Assembly (NCBI RefSeq): GCF_018860705.1
Contig: NZ_JAHKQA010000009.1
Span: 1-38,721, forward strand
DNA from: Citreicella sp. C3M06
GTDB taxonomy: Bacteria; Pseudomonadota; Alphaproteobacteria; Rhodobacterales; Rhodobacteraceae
Length of the DNA: 38,721 nucleotides
Reading direction: 5' to 3'
The notes below the pieces were generated by a model. The model ran no database searches. It worked only from the letters and a program-made list of their open reading frames with translations, and had not been told where the DNA came from. Positions 15,423 to 24,161 of this stretch are shown piece after piece. Made by a program: the position numbers and the translations under genes. Every line of letters starts with the position of its first letter. The first letter of the stretch is position 1.

Positions 15423-16790
15423 TCAGGCCCGGAAGCGCAGCGAGACGCGCGACGTCCCACGCTTGAGGATGATCGTCACGTTCGGCGCCGCCTTGCGCAG
15501 CAGCGGCCCCACATCGGAGGGGGCGGTCACCGCGCCGTTGCCGATCGCCAGCAGCATATCTCCGGTCCGCAGGCCGATCCGGGTGCCATAGGGGCCGGGG
15601 TCGGTGACGATGACACCGTCTTCGGTGAAGCTCATGCCCAGCTCGGTTTCGACCGCCGGGTTGATACGCGACAGGCTCAGGCCCGGCAGCACGTCGCGCG
15701 CGCCCAGCGTGACCGCTGCGCGGGCGGGGGTTTCTGGAGCGGCGATCATCTCGACCTGCGCGCTGCGTTCCGTGCCGCCGGACAGGTAATCCACATCCGC
15801 CACATGCCCGATGCCACGCACCGACATACGGAACAGCATTTCCGGCGGCGTGTTCACCGGCAACCCATCCACCTTCAGGATCACGTCTCCGGCCTTGAGC
15901 CCGGCCTTGGCGAAGGGGCTGGCCGGGTGCACCGCCGAGATCAGCACGCCGGTCGGCAGCCCCATCCCGAGGCTTTCCGAAATGTCCGAGGTCACCGGCT
16001 GGCTGCTGATTCCGGCCCATGGGCGCAGGAAGCGGTCGCTCCCGGCGCGGGCCTGATCGACGAATTGCTGCACCAGCGCCGCCGGAATCGCAAAGCCGAC
16101 GCCGTTGGACCCGCCCGAGCGGGTCATGATCGAGGTGTTGACCCCGATCAGCCGGCCCGCCGTGTCGATCAGCGCCCCGCCTGAATTGCCGGGATTGATA
16201 GGGGCATCGGTCTGGATGAAATAGCCACGCGCATTGCCAGTCGCGACGCCCGAGCGCGCCAGCCCAGACACGATCCCCGAGGACACCGTCTGCCCGACGC
16301 CGAAAGGGTTGCCGATGGCAAGCACCAGCTCTCCGACCTCGACCGTGTCACTGTCGCGCAGGGGCAGGTAGGGCATGTCCTGCGCGCCGTCCAGTTGCAG
16401 GATGGCAAGGTCTGAATCCTCATCGGCCAGCAACAAGTTTGCGCCGTATTCCGCACCATTGTTCAGCACCACGCGGATATCGGTCGCCTGACCGACCACG
16501 TGATAATTCGACACCACGATGCCATCTGCCGACAGGATCACGCCGGAGCCAAGCGAGTTCTGCACCTGTGGGCGCGCGCCGAAGTCGCGGAAGATATTGC
16601 CGAACAGCGGGTCTCCGGCAAAGGGGCTGCGCGATTGCACCAGCCGGCTGGCGTAAATGTTCACCACCGCCGGGGCCGCCTGCTTTACCAGCGGCGCGAA
16701 GCTCAGCGAGATCTGCGCCTGACTCTGCGGCACGTCGGCCAGCGCGGGAAAAGACAGACAGAGAGCTAGGGCAATGGCGATGCGCAGCAT
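15423..16790 (-). CDS. DegP/DegQ-type periplasmic serine protease
   Basis: 455 aa, trypsin-like HtrA family protease/chaperone. Signal peptide MLRIAIALALCLSFPALA, so periplasmic. The catalytic triad is H97 (VVSNYHVVG), D127 (DSDLAIL) and S203 (INPGNSGGAL). Two PDZ domains follow: the first around residues 255-340 (SPFAKAGLKAGDVILKVDG), the second near the C-terminus (GTRIGLRTGDMLLAIGNG). The start at 16790 follows AGGACCG and gives the signal peptide; the frame is open further upstream but would lose it. Divergent from the host-attachment-family gene. Confidence 0.95.
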   Translation of the reverse strand: MLRIAIALALCLSFPALADVPQSQAQISLSFAPLVKQAAPAVVNIYASRLVQSRSPFAGDPLFGNIFRDFGARPQVQNSLGSGVILSADGIVVSNYHVVGQATDIRVVLNNGAEYGANLLLADEDSDLAILQLDGAQDMPYLPLRDSDTVEVGELVLAIGNPFGVGQTVSSGIVSGLARSGVATGNARGYFIQTDAPINPGNSGGALIDTAGRLIGVNTSIMTRSGGSNGVGFAIPAALVQQFVDQARAGSDRFLRPWAGISSQPVTSDISESLGMGLPTGVLISAVHPASPFAKAGLKAGDVILKVDGLPVNTPPEMLFRMSVRGIGHVADVDYLSGGTERSAQVEMIAAPETPARAAVTLGARDVLPGLSLSRINPAVETELGMSFTEDGVIVTDPGPYGTRIGLRTGDMLLAIGNGAVTAPSDVGPLLRKAAPNVTIILKRGTSRVSLRFRA

Positions 16791-16905
16791 GGGCGGTCCT
16801 TTGGCTTGTGCCTTGGTATGCCCCCGGCGGATCGGCAGATCAAGCCGGTGGAACAGGGCGCGCACGCAGGCGTTATCCTTATGAAACAAGCTAAAGGAGC
16901 CCGCG

Positions 16906-17361
16906 ATGACCGAGCTGAAACAAGACACATGGGTCGTGGTGACGGACAGCGAAAAGGTGCTGTTCCTGCGCAATCTGACTGACCATGCCGATCCCAATCT
17001 CGACGTCATGGAGAAGGACGAGCAGGAAAACCCATCAGATCGCGAGCAGGGCGCCAATCGTCCCGGACGGATGGGCGACGGCGGGCCGGGCCAGAAATCG
17101 GCCTTGGACGATACAGACTGGCACGAGCTGCAAAAGGAACGCTTTGCCGCAGATCTTGCCGAACGGCTTTACGCCGAGGCGCACAAGGGCGCATTCCAAA
17201 GACTGGTGCTGGTGGCCTCGCCCGCGGTTCTGGGCGATCTGCGCGCCGCCCTGCACAAGGAAGTGACAGACCGAATCGTTGCCGAGGTGCCCAAGACCCT
17301 GACCAATCACCCGATCCGAGAGATCGAGGCGCTGGTGAAGAAAGAGCTCGAGAGCGCCTGA
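16906..17361 (+). CDS. Host-attachment-family protein (baeRF-like)
   Basis: 151 aa, soluble. It begins with TWVVVTDSEKVLFLRN and has a middle part with FAADLAERLYAEAHKG, FQRLVLVASPAVLGDLRAAL and a C-terminal AEVPKTLTNHPIREIEALV. This pattern matches the family named after an Agrobacterium host-attachment protein, structurally related to release-factor eRF1-like folds; its biochemical role is not known to me. AAAGGAG precedes the ATG. It is transcribed alone, between two minus-strand genes, with a terminator after it. Confidence 0.9.
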   Translation: MTELKQDTWVVVTDSEKVLFLRNLTDHADPNLDVMEKDEQENPSDREQGANRPGRMGDGGPGQKSALDDTDWHELQKERFAADLAERLYAEAHKGAFQRLVLVASPAVLGDLRAALHKEVTDRIVAEVPKTLTNHPIREIEALVKKELESA

Positions 17362-17383
17362 CCCCTGCCCGAGACATGAAAAA

Positions 17384-17411
17384 GGGCGCTGCGGGGAAAC
17401 TCGCAGCGCCC
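17384..17411. terminator. Terminator after rplQ (and host-attachment gene)
   Basis: GGGCGCTGCG (17384-17393) and CGCAGCGCCC (17402-17411) form a 10-bp stem with an 8-base loop. On the minus strand it is followed by five T (17379-17383), a good terminator for rplQ. The convergent host-attachment gene can use the same hairpin but has no clear T run. Confidence 0.87.
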
Positions 17412-17440
17412 TCTCTCGTCTATCGCTTGCGCGATGTGCC

Positions 17441-17863
17441 TTATTCGGCGTCTGCTGCTTCGAGAGCGGCAAGGCGGGCCTTGTCGGCCGAGCCTTTTGC
17501 ATCGACGTCGCGGTCGATCAGTTCGATGATCGCCATCGGCGCCATGTCACCGTAACGGAAGCCGGCCTTCAGAACACGGCAGTAACCGCCCGAACGCTCG
17601 GCGTAGCGCGGCCCGAGGATTTCGAACAGCTTTGCGACGTGGATGTCCTGCTTCAGCTGGGCGGCAGCCTGACGACGGGCGTGCAGATCGCCGCGCTTGC
17701 CAAGGGTGATCAGCTTGTCGATGATCGCCTTGAGTTCCTTGGCCTTGGGCAGAGTGGTCTTGATCTGCTCGTGCTCGATCAGCGAGCCGGCCATGTTCGC
17801 CCACAGCGCCTTGCGGTGCTCGTGGGTGCGGTTCAGGCGGCGGTAACCTTTTGCGTGACGCAT
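17441..17863 (-). CDS. rplQ: Large-subunit ribosomal protein bL17 (L17)
   Basis: L17, 140 aa, near the exit tunnel of the 50S subunit. It starts [20 protein letters not shown] with the following [20 protein letters not shown], and has the C-terminal stretch [20 protein letters not shown], then [17 protein letters not shown] and an alanine/glutamate-rich tail. Last gene of the alpha operon, downstream of rpoA as expected, but on the minus strand with the whole inverted block. Confidence 0.99.
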   Translation of the reverse strand: MRHAKGYRRLNRTHEHRKALWANMAGSLIEHEQIKTTLPKAKELKAIIDKLITLGKRGDLHARRQAAAQLKQDIHVAKLFEILGPRYAERSGGYCRVLKAGFRYGDMAPMAIIELIDRDVDAKGSADKARLAALEAADAE

Positions 17864-18025
17864 TGTCGTGTCTCCTAAAGATGCCCTCTACGGGCGGTTT
17901 TGCTTTGTCAGGCGGCCCATGCGGTGCGGGTCGCTCTCCTTGGGGTTGTTACACCCGGGGTTCCCCGAGGGGATGGACCGGCGAGGCGCCCTCTCCGACG
18001 CGCCGCCGATCCGTCGCTAAGGCTC

Positions 18026-19042
18026 TTAGAACTGGTCTTCGAGCTTCTTGGCGAGATCTTCGATATTTTCTGGCGGCCAATCCTCGACATCCATACCGAG
18101 GTGCAGGCCCATGGCCGACAGCACTTCTTTGATCTCGTTGAGCGACTTGCGGCCGAAGTTCGGGGTGCGGAGCATCTCGGCTTCGGTCTTCTGGATCAGA
18201 TCGCCGATGTAGACGATGTTGTCGTTCTTGAGGCAGTTGGCCGAACGCACGGACAGTTCCAGCTCGTCCACCTTCTTGAGCAGAAGGGGGTTGAACTCGA
18301 GACCGTCGTCGTCGTCCTGACGGCTGGCCGCTTCGGGTTCGTCGAAGTTGACGAAGATCGACAGCTGGTCCTGCAGGATGCGGGCCGCGTAGGCGATGGC
18401 GTCGTCAGGCGTGACGGAGCCGTCGGTCTCGACCTTCATGGTCAGCTTGTCATAGTCCAGAACCTGACCTTCGCGAGTCGGTTGCACCTCGTAAGAGACG
18501 CGCTTGACCGGCGAATAGATGGCGTCGATCGGGATCAGGCCGATGGGCGCATCTTCGGGCTTGTTCTTGTCGGCAGAGACATAGCCTTTGCCGGTGTTGA
18601 CGGTCAGCTCGACGAACAGGTCGGCGCCGTCGTCGAGGTGGCAGATCACGTGGTCCTTGTTGAGGACCTCGATGCCATTGCTTTCGGCGATGTCACCGGC
18701 GGTGACGACACCCGGACCCTTGGCGTTGATGGTCACGCGCTTGGGGCCTTCGACTTCCATGCGCAGCGACACGCCCTTGAGGTTCAGCACCACGTCGGTG
18801 ACGTCTTCACGCACACCGGCCACGGAGGAAAACTCGTGCAGCACGTTGTCGATCTGAACGCTGGTGATGGCCGCGCCCTGAAGGCTCGACAGCAGCACGC
18901 GACGCAGCGCGTTGCCCAGCGTCAGGCCGAAGCCGCGTTCCAGCGGTTCTGCGACCACTGTTGCCACCCGCGAAGGGTCGGCGCCAGGGCGAACCTCCAG
19001 CTGGGTCGGCTTGATAAGTTCAGCCCAGTTCTTGTGGATCAT
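18026..19042 (-). CDS. rpoA: RNA polymerase alpha subunit
   Basis: 338 aa. The N-terminal dimerisation domain shows [20 protein letters not shown] and the rest of the assembly interface; the C-terminal domain (about residues 255-325) contains [20 protein letters not shown] and [16 protein letters not shown], which bind UP elements and activators. The start at 19042 ([13 protein letters not shown]) is the family start and follows GGAGGGACGC; the frame is open upstream. The spacers on both sides are 162 bases (to rplQ) and 115 bases (to rpsK). Confidence 0.99.
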   Translation of the reverse strand: MIHKNWAELIKPTQLEVRPGADPSRVATVVAEPLERGFGLTLGNALRRVLLSSLQGAAITSVQIDNVLHEFSSVAGVREDVTDVVLNLKGVSLRMEVEGPKRVTINAKGPGVVTAGDIAESNGIEVLNKDHVICHLDDGADLFVELTVNTGKGYVSADKNKPEDAPIGLIPIDAIYSPVKRVSYEVQPTREGQVLDYDKLTMKVETDGSVTPDDAIAYAARILQDQLSIFVNFDEPEAASRQDDDDGLEFNPLLLKKVDELELSVRSANCLKNDNIVYIGDLIQKTEAEMLRTPNFGRKSLNEIKEVLSAMGLHLGMDVEDWPPENIEDLAKKLEDQF

Positions 19043-19110
19043 GCGTCCCTCCATTCCTGTCCGTGCCCCATGTCCTAAAGGCAAAGACGCCCGAGGTTGA
19101 AATGACGACA

Positions 19111-19140
19111 GCAGGGCCCCGCTGAAAAGCAGGGCCCCGC
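19111..19140. repeat. 12-bp direct repeat / hairpin between rpsK and rpoA
   Basis: GCAGGGCCCCGC occurs at 19111-19122 and again at 19129-19140. Because each holds the palindrome GGGCCC, the two can also pair as a 9-bp hairpin (with one G-T) around the central TTTTCA on the minus strand. It lies in the spacer 17 bases after rpsK; an mRNA-processing or partial-termination role is possible. Confidence 0.5.
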
Positions 19141-19157
19141 CATGTAGATAAGTCCGA

Positions 19158-19550
19158 TCAGACGCGACGGCGCTTCGGCGGACGGCAGCCGTTGTGTGCA
19201 ATCGGCGTCACATCACGGATCGAGGTGATGTTGAAACCTGCGGCAGCCAGTGCGCGCAGTGCCGATTCACGGCCCGAGCCGGGGCCTTGGACTTCGACTT
19301 CAAGCGTTTTCACGCCATGTTCCTGTGCCTTCTTGCCAGCGTCTTCTGCGGCGAGCTGAGCGGCATAGGGGGTCGATTTCCGCGAACCTTTGAAGCCCAT
19401 GGTGCCAGCAGACGACCATGCGATCGCGTTGCCCTGCACATCCGAGATCAGGATCTTGGTGTTGTTGAACGAAGAGTTCACATGCGCCACGCCTGCGGCG
19501 ATGTTCTTGGAGACCTTCTTCTTGCCTCCGCGACGAGTATCACGTGCCAT
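19158..19550 (-). CDS. rpsK: Small-subunit ribosomal protein uS11 (S11)
   Basis: S11, 130 aa, 30S platform protein. It has [20 protein letters not shown], the [20 protein letters not shown] stretch, [15 protein letters not shown] and the C-terminal signature [18 protein letters not shown]. Placed 15 bases after rpsM as in the alpha operon; rpsD, which follows in E. coli, is absent as is usual in alphaproteobacteria. Confidence 0.99.
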   Translation of the reverse strand: MARDTRRGGKKKVSKNIAAGVAHVNSSFNNTKILISDVQGNAIAWSSAGTMGFKGSRKSTPYAAQLAAEDAGKKAQEHGVKTLEVEVQGPGSGRESALRALAAAGFNITSIRDVTPIAHNGCRPPKRRRV

Positions 19551-19565
19551 TGATGCAGCCCTCCC

Positions 19566-19940
19566 TTACTTCTTCTTGCCGGCGATGGCCTTTGCGGGGC
19601 CTTTGCGCGTACGAGCGTTGGTGTGGGTCCGCTGACCGCGAACCGGAAGGTTGCGACGATGACGCAGGCCACGGTAGCAGCCAAGGTCCATCAGGCGCTT
19701 GATGTTCATCTGCGTTTCGCGACGCAGGTCACCTTCGACGGTGAAGTTCGCGTCGATGTGCTCGCGGATGGCGAGAACTTCGGCGTCGGACAGCTGGTTG
19801 ACGCGACGGGTCGCGTCGATGCCCACGGCTTCGCAGATCGCTTTCGCCGAGGTGTGACCGATACCGGTGATGTAGGTGAGGGCGATGGGCACCCGCTTTG
19901 CAGTCGGGATGTTGACGCCGGCAATACGTGCCAAGTCCAT
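19566..19940 (-). CDS. rpsM: Small-subunit ribosomal protein uS13 (S13)
   Basis: S13, 124 aa, 30S head protein contacting tRNA and the 50S subunit. It reads [20 protein letters not shown], then [20 protein letters not shown] and the C-terminal [20 protein letters not shown]. Most S13 proteins start MARIAG; here MDL precedes it. The start at 19940 follows GAAAAGGAAT. A terminator after adk and a 300-base spacer suggest that rpsM-rpsK-rpoA-rplQ has its own promoter. Confidence 0.98.
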   Translation of the reverse strand: MDLARIAGVNIPTAKRVPIALTYITGIGHTSAKAICEAVGIDATRRVNQLSDAEVLAIREHIDANFTVEGDLRRETQMNIKRLMDLGCYRGLRHRRNLPVRGQRTHTNARTRKGPAKAIAGKKK

Positions 19941-20190
19941 ATTCCTTTTCGTTGCGGTTCCGTAGTTCCAGAACCTTTTTTCACAACATGAGCCCGAAGC
20001 GCGCACGCCCGGGCTTTCCGCTGCTTGAGGTGATCTGCGGACGGGAAAACCCGGCCACCAGAAAACGAGTCTCTATCAGAGATGGGGGTGGGTATGAGGA
20101 TTCGGACGAAGCGTCAAGTCCCTTTTCCAGCGCCGGAGCGCCGAGGCAGGTTTTTCCCGTTCAAGCCGCGTTTTGCGGGCAGAGGCGCAA
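19941..20190 (-). promoter_or_regulatory. Spacer before rpsM with a candidate promoter
   Basis: No gene is seen in the 300 bases between adk and rpsM. On the minus strand TTGACG (20112-20117) is followed after 17 bases by TACCCA (20089-20094), a good -35 with a weak -10, which would leave a leader of about 140 bases. The terminator after adk makes a promoter necessary unless read-through suffices. Confidence 0.4.
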
Positions 20191-20196
20191 ACGCAA

Positions 20197-20232
20197 AAGG
20201 GCGGCCACAGGGGCCGCCCTTCGGGTTTTACA
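20197..20232 (-). terminator. Terminator after adk
   Basis: On the minus strand AAGGGCGGCC pairs with GGCCGCCCTT across a short CCTGT-type loop and is followed by TTTTGCG. It lies 8 bases beyond the adk stop and separates secY-adk from rpsM. Confidence 0.85.
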
Positions 20233-20240
20233 GCATGGAA

Positions 20241-20819
20241 TTATGCGTCCATGCAGCTGGCGAGCGCGGCCTTGACCTCTTCCATCGGGCCCATGCCGTC
20301 GATCCGCTCATAGACGCCCTTGGCATAGTAATAACCGATCAGCGGCGAGGTGGTCTTGTAATAGGCCATCAGGCGCACGCGCAGGGCGTCTTCGGTATCG
20401 TCGGCGCGAGGCGTCTGGCCAGCGGCCTTTGCCTGCTCGGCACGCCCGACGATGCGCGAGACCAGCGCCTCGTCATCGACGCGCAGCTCGATCACCTTGT
20501 CCACAGCCTGACCCATTTCCTCGAGCAGCTCACCAAGCGCATCGGCCTGTTTCAGCGTGCGCGGAAAGCCGTCGAAGATGAAGCCCGACGCCTTGCTGGT
20601 CGAGACCTTCTCGCGGATCAGGCCGATGACGATCTCGTCGGTGACCAGCTGGCCACTGTCCATGATCGCGGCGACCTTCTTGCCCATTTCGCTGCCGCTG
20701 GCCTTCGCCTCGCGCAGCATGTCGCCGGTCGAGAGCTGGACCATGCCGCGTTCGCTGACCAGAAACCCGGCCTGTGTGCCTTTGCCCGCTCCCGGCGGTC
20801 CAAGAAGAATGATGTTCAT
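20241..20819 (-). CDS. adk: Adenylate kinase, short form
   Basis: 192 aa, ATP + AMP to 2 ADP, cytoplasmic. P-loop [10 protein letters not shown] at residues 7-16, AMP-binding [10 protein letters not shown] and [16 protein letters not shown], and the arginines of [22 protein letters not shown]. The LID region is short and has no zinc-type cysteines, explaining 192 rather than about 215 aa. Its start overlaps the secY stop by 4 bases; adk after secY is the usual order. Confidence 0.98.
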   Translation of the reverse strand: MNIILLGPPGAGKGTQAGFLVSERGMVQLSTGDMLREAKASGSEMGKKVAAIMDSGQLVTDEIVIGLIREKVSTSKASGFIFDGFPRTLKQADALGELLEEMGQAVDKVIELRVDDEALVSRIVGRAEQAKAAGQTPRADDTEDALRVRLMAYYKTTSPLIGYYYAKGVYERIDGMGPMEEVKAALASCMDA

Positions 20820-22183
20820 CGCCGTGCAGGCCCTCTCCGCTTCGTCTTTGTCTTACCCTTGCCGCGCAGCTGCGACTTCTGAATAAGACCTTCGTATTGA
20901 TGCGCCAGCAGGTGCGATTGAACCTGTTGGATCGTGTCCATGGTCACCGACACGACGATCAGCACCGAGGTTCCGCCAAAATAGAACGGGATGGCGAACT
21001 GCGCGCGCAGGAATTCCGGGAAGAGACAGACCAGCGCAAGATAGCCCGAACCCAGCACCAGCACGCGGTTGACCACGTATTCAAGATGCTCGGCGGTGCG
21101 CTTGCCCGGACGGATGCCCGGAATGAAGCCGTTCTGGTTCTTGAGGTTGTCGGCCACATCGTCGGGTTTGAACGACACGTTGAACGTATAGAAATAGGCG
21201 AAGAAGATGATCATCGCCGCAAAGAACAGCAGGTACAGCGGCTGGCCGGGGCCAAAATAGGCAAGGATCGTGGACATGATCGGCGACGTGGTGCCCGAGT
21301 GGCTGAAGGTCGCGATGGTGGTCGGCAGCAGCAGCAGCGAGCTGGCAAAGATCGCCGGAATGACGCCAGCCGGGTTGACCTTGACCGGCAGGTGCGAGCT
21401 TTGCGCCTCGGTCATCTTCATGCCGACCTGGCGGCGCGGATACTGGATGGTGATCTTGCGCAGCGCCCGTTCCATGAACACCACGAACATGATCACCACG
21501 ACGACCATCACGATCGCGCCAAGGATCACCGCCGGCGACACCGCACCCGAGCGACCCGAAGAGAAGAACTGCGCCAGTGCGGCGGGGATCTCGGCCACGA
21601 TGCCGACGAAGATGATCAGCGAAATGCCGTTGCCGATGCCGCGGGCGGTGATCTGTTCGCCCAGCCACATCAGGAACATGGTGCCGCCAACCAGCGTGAT
21701 CACCACAGCCGCGCGGAAATACCAGCCCGGATCATGGGCAAGGTCGCCCGCCTCGAGCGACACCGCAAGGCCATAGGCCTGGAACAGCGCCAGAAACACC
21801 GTGCCGTAGCGGGTGTACTGGTTCATCTTCTTGCGGCCCTGTTCGCCCTCTTTCTTCATCTGTTCCAGCGCGGGAACCATAGCCCCCAGCAGCTGCACGA
21901 TGATCGAGGCCGAAATATAGGGCATGATGCCAAGGGCAAAGATGCCCATCCGCCCCAGCGCGCCGCCGGTGAACATGGACACCATGCCGCCGATGCCCTG
22001 TCCTGCCTGTTCCATGAACTGGCGCAGGGCCGCGCCGTCGATGCCGGGAACGGGGATATACGTCCCCAACCGGTAGACGACCAGCAGGCCAAGCGTGAAG
22101 AAGATGCGATTGCGAAGGTCTGTCGCCTTGCCGAGTGCCGCCCAGCTCGTGTTGGCGGCCATTTGTTCCACAGCGGATGCCAT
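20816..22183 (-). CDS. secY: Preprotein translocase channel subunit SecY
   Basis: 455 aa, ten transmembrane helices, the protein-conducting channel of the SecYEG complex. Recognisable parts are [20 protein letters not shown] at helix 1, the plug region [32 protein letters not shown] and the C-terminal loop [20 protein letters not shown] and [14 protein letters not shown]. It overlaps adk by 4 bases and lies 123 bases after rplO, with a strong hairpin between. Confidence 0.98.
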   Translation of the reverse strand: MASAVEQMAANTSWAALGKATDLRNRIFFTLGLLVVYRLGTYIPVPGIDGAALRQFMEQAGQGIGGMVSMFTGGALGRMGIFALGIMPYISASIIVQLLGAMVPALEQMKKEGEQGRKKMNQYTRYGTVFLALFQAYGLAVSLEAGDLAHDPGWYFRAAVVITLVGGTMFLMWLGEQITARGIGNGISLIIFVGIVAEIPAALAQFFSSGRSGAVSPAVILGAIVMVVVVIMFVVFMERALRKITIQYPRRQVGMKMTEAQSSHLPVKVNPAGVIPAIFASSLLLLPTTIATFSHSGTTSPIMSTILAYFGPGQPLYLLFFAAMIIFFAYFYTFNVSFKPDDVADNLKNQNGFIPGIRPGKRTAEHLEYVVNRVLVLGSGYLALVCLFPEFLRAQFAIPFYFGGTSVLIVVSVTMDTIQQVQSHLLAHQYEGLIQKSQLRGKGKTKTKRRGPARR

Positions 22184-22204
22184 GCGGGTCCTCTATTCAA
22201 GAGA

Positions 22205-22241
22205 AACGCCGCCGGAAGCGCTTTCCGGCTCCGGCGGCGTT
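22205..22241 (-). terminator. 12-bp hairpin between rplO and secY
   Basis: AACGCCGCCGGA (22205-22216) and TCCGGCGGCGTT (22230-22241) are perfect complements with a 13-base loop. On the minus strand TTTCTCTT follows, so it looks like a partial terminator that would set SecY below ribosomal-protein levels. Complete termination is unlikely because secY has no obvious promoter of its own in the remaining gap. Confidence 0.6.
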
Positions 22242-22306
22242 CGTGGAAAACGTGGGGTTCTGTGTAAGCGGCACTCGCACCGCTCACAACCCGCTTAATT
22301 GACCGC

Positions 22307-22771
22307 TTACTCGGCAGCCACCGCAACCTTGAGCGCACCACCTGCCTTTTCGACAGCCTCGACAGCGGCTTTCGACGCGCCGGTGGCCTCGATGGTGAGG
22401 GCCGAGGTGATCTCGCCCTTGGCAAGAACGCGGATGCCGTCGAGCTTGCGGCGCACGAGGCCCGAAGACACGAGGGTCTCTTCGGTGATGGCGCCTGCTT
22501 CAAGCTTGCCGGCGTCGACGAATTTCTGGATCAGGCCGAGGTTCACAACGGCATAGGCCTTGCGGTTCGGCTTGTTGAAGCCGCGCTTGGGCAGACGCTG
22601 GTACAGCGGCATCTGGCCGCCTTCGTAGCCGTTGATAGCCACGCCCGAACGGGATTTCTGACCCTTGATACCACGGCCACCCATTTTGCCCTTGCCGGAG
22701 CCGGGGCCACGACCAATGCGTTTCTTGGTCTTGGTTGCGCCGGGATTGTCGCGCAGTTCGTTGAGTTTCAT
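22307..22771 (-). CDS. rplO: Large-subunit ribosomal protein uL15 (L15)
   Basis: L15, 154 aa, late 50S assembly protein. The start [20 protein letters not shown] is followed by the glycine-rich [20 protein letters not shown] and [15 protein letters not shown]; the C-terminal half has the L15/L18e-type fold. The ATG at 22771 is the family start. In the canonical operon it follows rpmD directly; here it lies on the opposite strand, about 16.7 kb away, behind the ubiK terminator and with its own candidate promoter. Confidence 0.98.
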   Translation of the reverse strand: MKLNELRDNPGATKTKKRIGRGPGSGKGKMGGRGIKGQKSRSGVAINGYEGGQMPLYQRLPKRGFNKPNRKAYAVVNLGLIQKFVDAGKLEAGAITEETLVSSGLVRRKLDGIRVLAKGEITSALTIEATGASKAAVEAVEKAGGALKVAVAAE

Positions 22772-22865
22772 ATCGCTTCTCCATTGCCGGACATGGCCCC
22801 CGAAGCGATTGGGCCAGACTCGGCGTGACGTGTTTCGTGAATCGGTGGCGCAATGCCACCGGGGG

Positions 22866-22894
22866 CCTATAGCGCCCGATGTGCCGTCTTGCAA
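22866..22894 (-). promoter_or_regulatory. Candidate promoter for rplO
   Basis: On the minus strand TTGCAA (22889-22894), a 17-base spacer and TATAGG (22866-22871). The -35 box begins two bases after the T tract of the ubiK terminator, so transcription seems to restart here. The leader of about 90 bases contains the hairpin CGGTGGC/GCCACCG (22843-22861) near the expected start point and a GGCCC/GGGCC pair (22795-22815). Confidence 0.6.
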
Positions 22895-22895
22895 G

Positions 22896-22920
22896 AAAAA
22901 CGGGGGCGATGGATCGCCCC
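22896..22920 (-). terminator. Terminator after ubiK
   Basis: GGGGCGAT-GG-ATCGCCCC (22903-22920) is a perfect 8-bp stem; on the minus strand it is followed by CG and five T (22896-22900). It lies 12 bases after the ubiK stop. Confidence 0.85.
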
Positions 22921-22931
22921 GCGCGGCGGGC

Positions 22932-23177
22932 TTATTGCGCGCCTTTTTCCAGCGCGTCGAGACGGGCCTTGAGCGTCTCGTTTTCTTCGCGGGCCTTCTG
23001 CGCCATGGCGCGCACCGCGTCGAATTCCTCGCGGGTCACAAAATCGCGATCGGCCAGCCAGCGGTCGATCATTGATTTCATCGCGGTTTCCGCCTCGCTG
23101 CGGGCGCCCTGCGCCACGCCCATCGCGTTGGTCATAAGCTGGGAAATGTCGTCGAACACCTTGCTGCGCGTCTGCAT
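22932..23177 (-). CDS. ubiK: UbiK-family accessory factor (ubiquinone biosynthesis)
   Basis: 81 aa. The YqiC/UbiK (BMFP-domain) family pattern is clear: an amphipathic N-terminal half with [20 protein letters not shown] and [20 protein letters not shown], then a coiled coil (residues about 47-78, [20 protein letters not shown]). In E. coli UbiK supports aerobic ubiquinone synthesis as partner of UbiJ; the same role here is inferred. GGAGGCTTCC precedes the ATG. Divergent from lgt, sharing a 96-base spacer. Confidence 0.92.
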   Translation of the reverse strand: MQTRSKVFDDISQLMTNAMGVAQGARSEAETAMKSMIDRWLADRDFVTREEFDAVRAMAQKAREENETLKARLDALEKGAQ

Positions 23178-23273
23178 GGAAGCCTCCTGATACGCTGTTC
23201 TGATCTATATGGTATGGATGGGGCGTCGGCTCAAGGTTGACTTCCCCCACGCGGGCATATCAACCATGCGTTC

Positions 23274-24161
23274 ATGATCGCCGCCATTCCCTTTCCGCCG
23301 CTCTCGCCCGAGCTTTTCTCGATCTCGATCGGAAGCTTTGAATTTGCCCTGCGCTGGTATGCGCTTGCCTATATCGCTGGCATCCTGCTGGGCTGGAGAC
23401 TGGCGAGCGCGGCGGTAAAGCGCGCCGCGCTGTGGCGGAATGACGCGCCGCCGATGAGCGCCGAAGAGGTCGAGCAATTCGTGACATGGGTGATCCTCGG
23501 GATCATCCTTGGCGGGCGGCTGGGCTTTGTGCTGTTCTATCAGCCCGCCTATTACCTGACGCACCCGGTCGAGATCCTGATGGTCTGGCAGGGCGGCATG
23601 TCGTTCCACGGCGGGCTGCTGGGGGTGATCCTTGCGGTGCTGCTGTTCTGCCGCAGCATCGGCGCGCCGCTGGTGCCGGTCGCCGACATGATGGCGCTGG
23701 CGGTGCCGCCGGGGCTGTTGCTGGGGCGCCTCGCCAATTTCGTCAATGCCGAGCTGTGGGGCCGCCCGACCGATCTGCCATGGGGGGTGATCTTTCCCGG
23801 CGCGGCGGCGCAGGATTGCGGGCAGGCGTTTGGCGAATTCTGCGCCCGGCACCCCTCGCAGCTTTACGAGGCCGGGCTTGAAGGGCTGATCCTTGGCGGT
23901 CTGCTGATCTGGCTGGCCTTCGCGCGCGGCGCGCTGAAACGGCCCGGGTTGGTCGCTGGGCTGTTCTTCATCGGCTACGGTCTGGCGCGTTTTGCGGTGG
24001 AACTTGTTCGCCAGCCCGATGCGCAGTTCGTCTCGGAGGGTAATCCGCTGGGGCTGGCGTGGCATGTCGGCGGCTACGGGCTGACCATGGGGCAAATCCT
24101 GTCACTGCCGATGCTGGTCGTTGGCCTGAGCTTTCTGCTGATGGCACGGCGGCGCGCATGA
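23274..24161 (+). CDS. lgt: Prolipoprotein diacylglyceryl transferase
   Basis: 295 aa, inner-membrane enzyme attaching diacylglycerol to the lipobox cysteine of prolipoproteins. The essential motif [10 protein letters not shown] is at residues 108-117 with His112; the Lgt signature [17 protein letters not shown] follows around 151-167, then [13 protein letters not shown]. About seven hydrophobic helices. An upstream ATG at 23265 runs into a stop after three codons, so 23274 is the start. It overlaps the methyltransferase gene by 4 bases. Confidence 0.98.
   Translation: MIAAIPFPPLSPELFSISIGSFEFALRWYALAYIAGILLGWRLASAAVKRAALWRNDAPPMSAEEVEQFVTWVILGIILGGRLGFVLFYQPAYYLTHPVEILMVWQGGMSFHGGLLGVILAVLLFCRSIGAPLVPVADMMALAVPPGLLLGRLANFVNAELWGRPTDLPWGVIFPGAAAQDCGQAFGEFCARHPSQLYEAGLEGLILGGLLIWLAFARGALKRPGLVAGLFFIGYGLARFAVELVRQPDAQFVSEGNPLGLAWHVGGYGLTMGQILSLPMLVVGLSFLLMARRRA

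Noticed and set aside
17864-18025. Gene in the rpoA-rplQ gap
   Set aside because: Only short GC-rich hairpin sequence is seen; no start with ribosome-binding site and no family resemblance.
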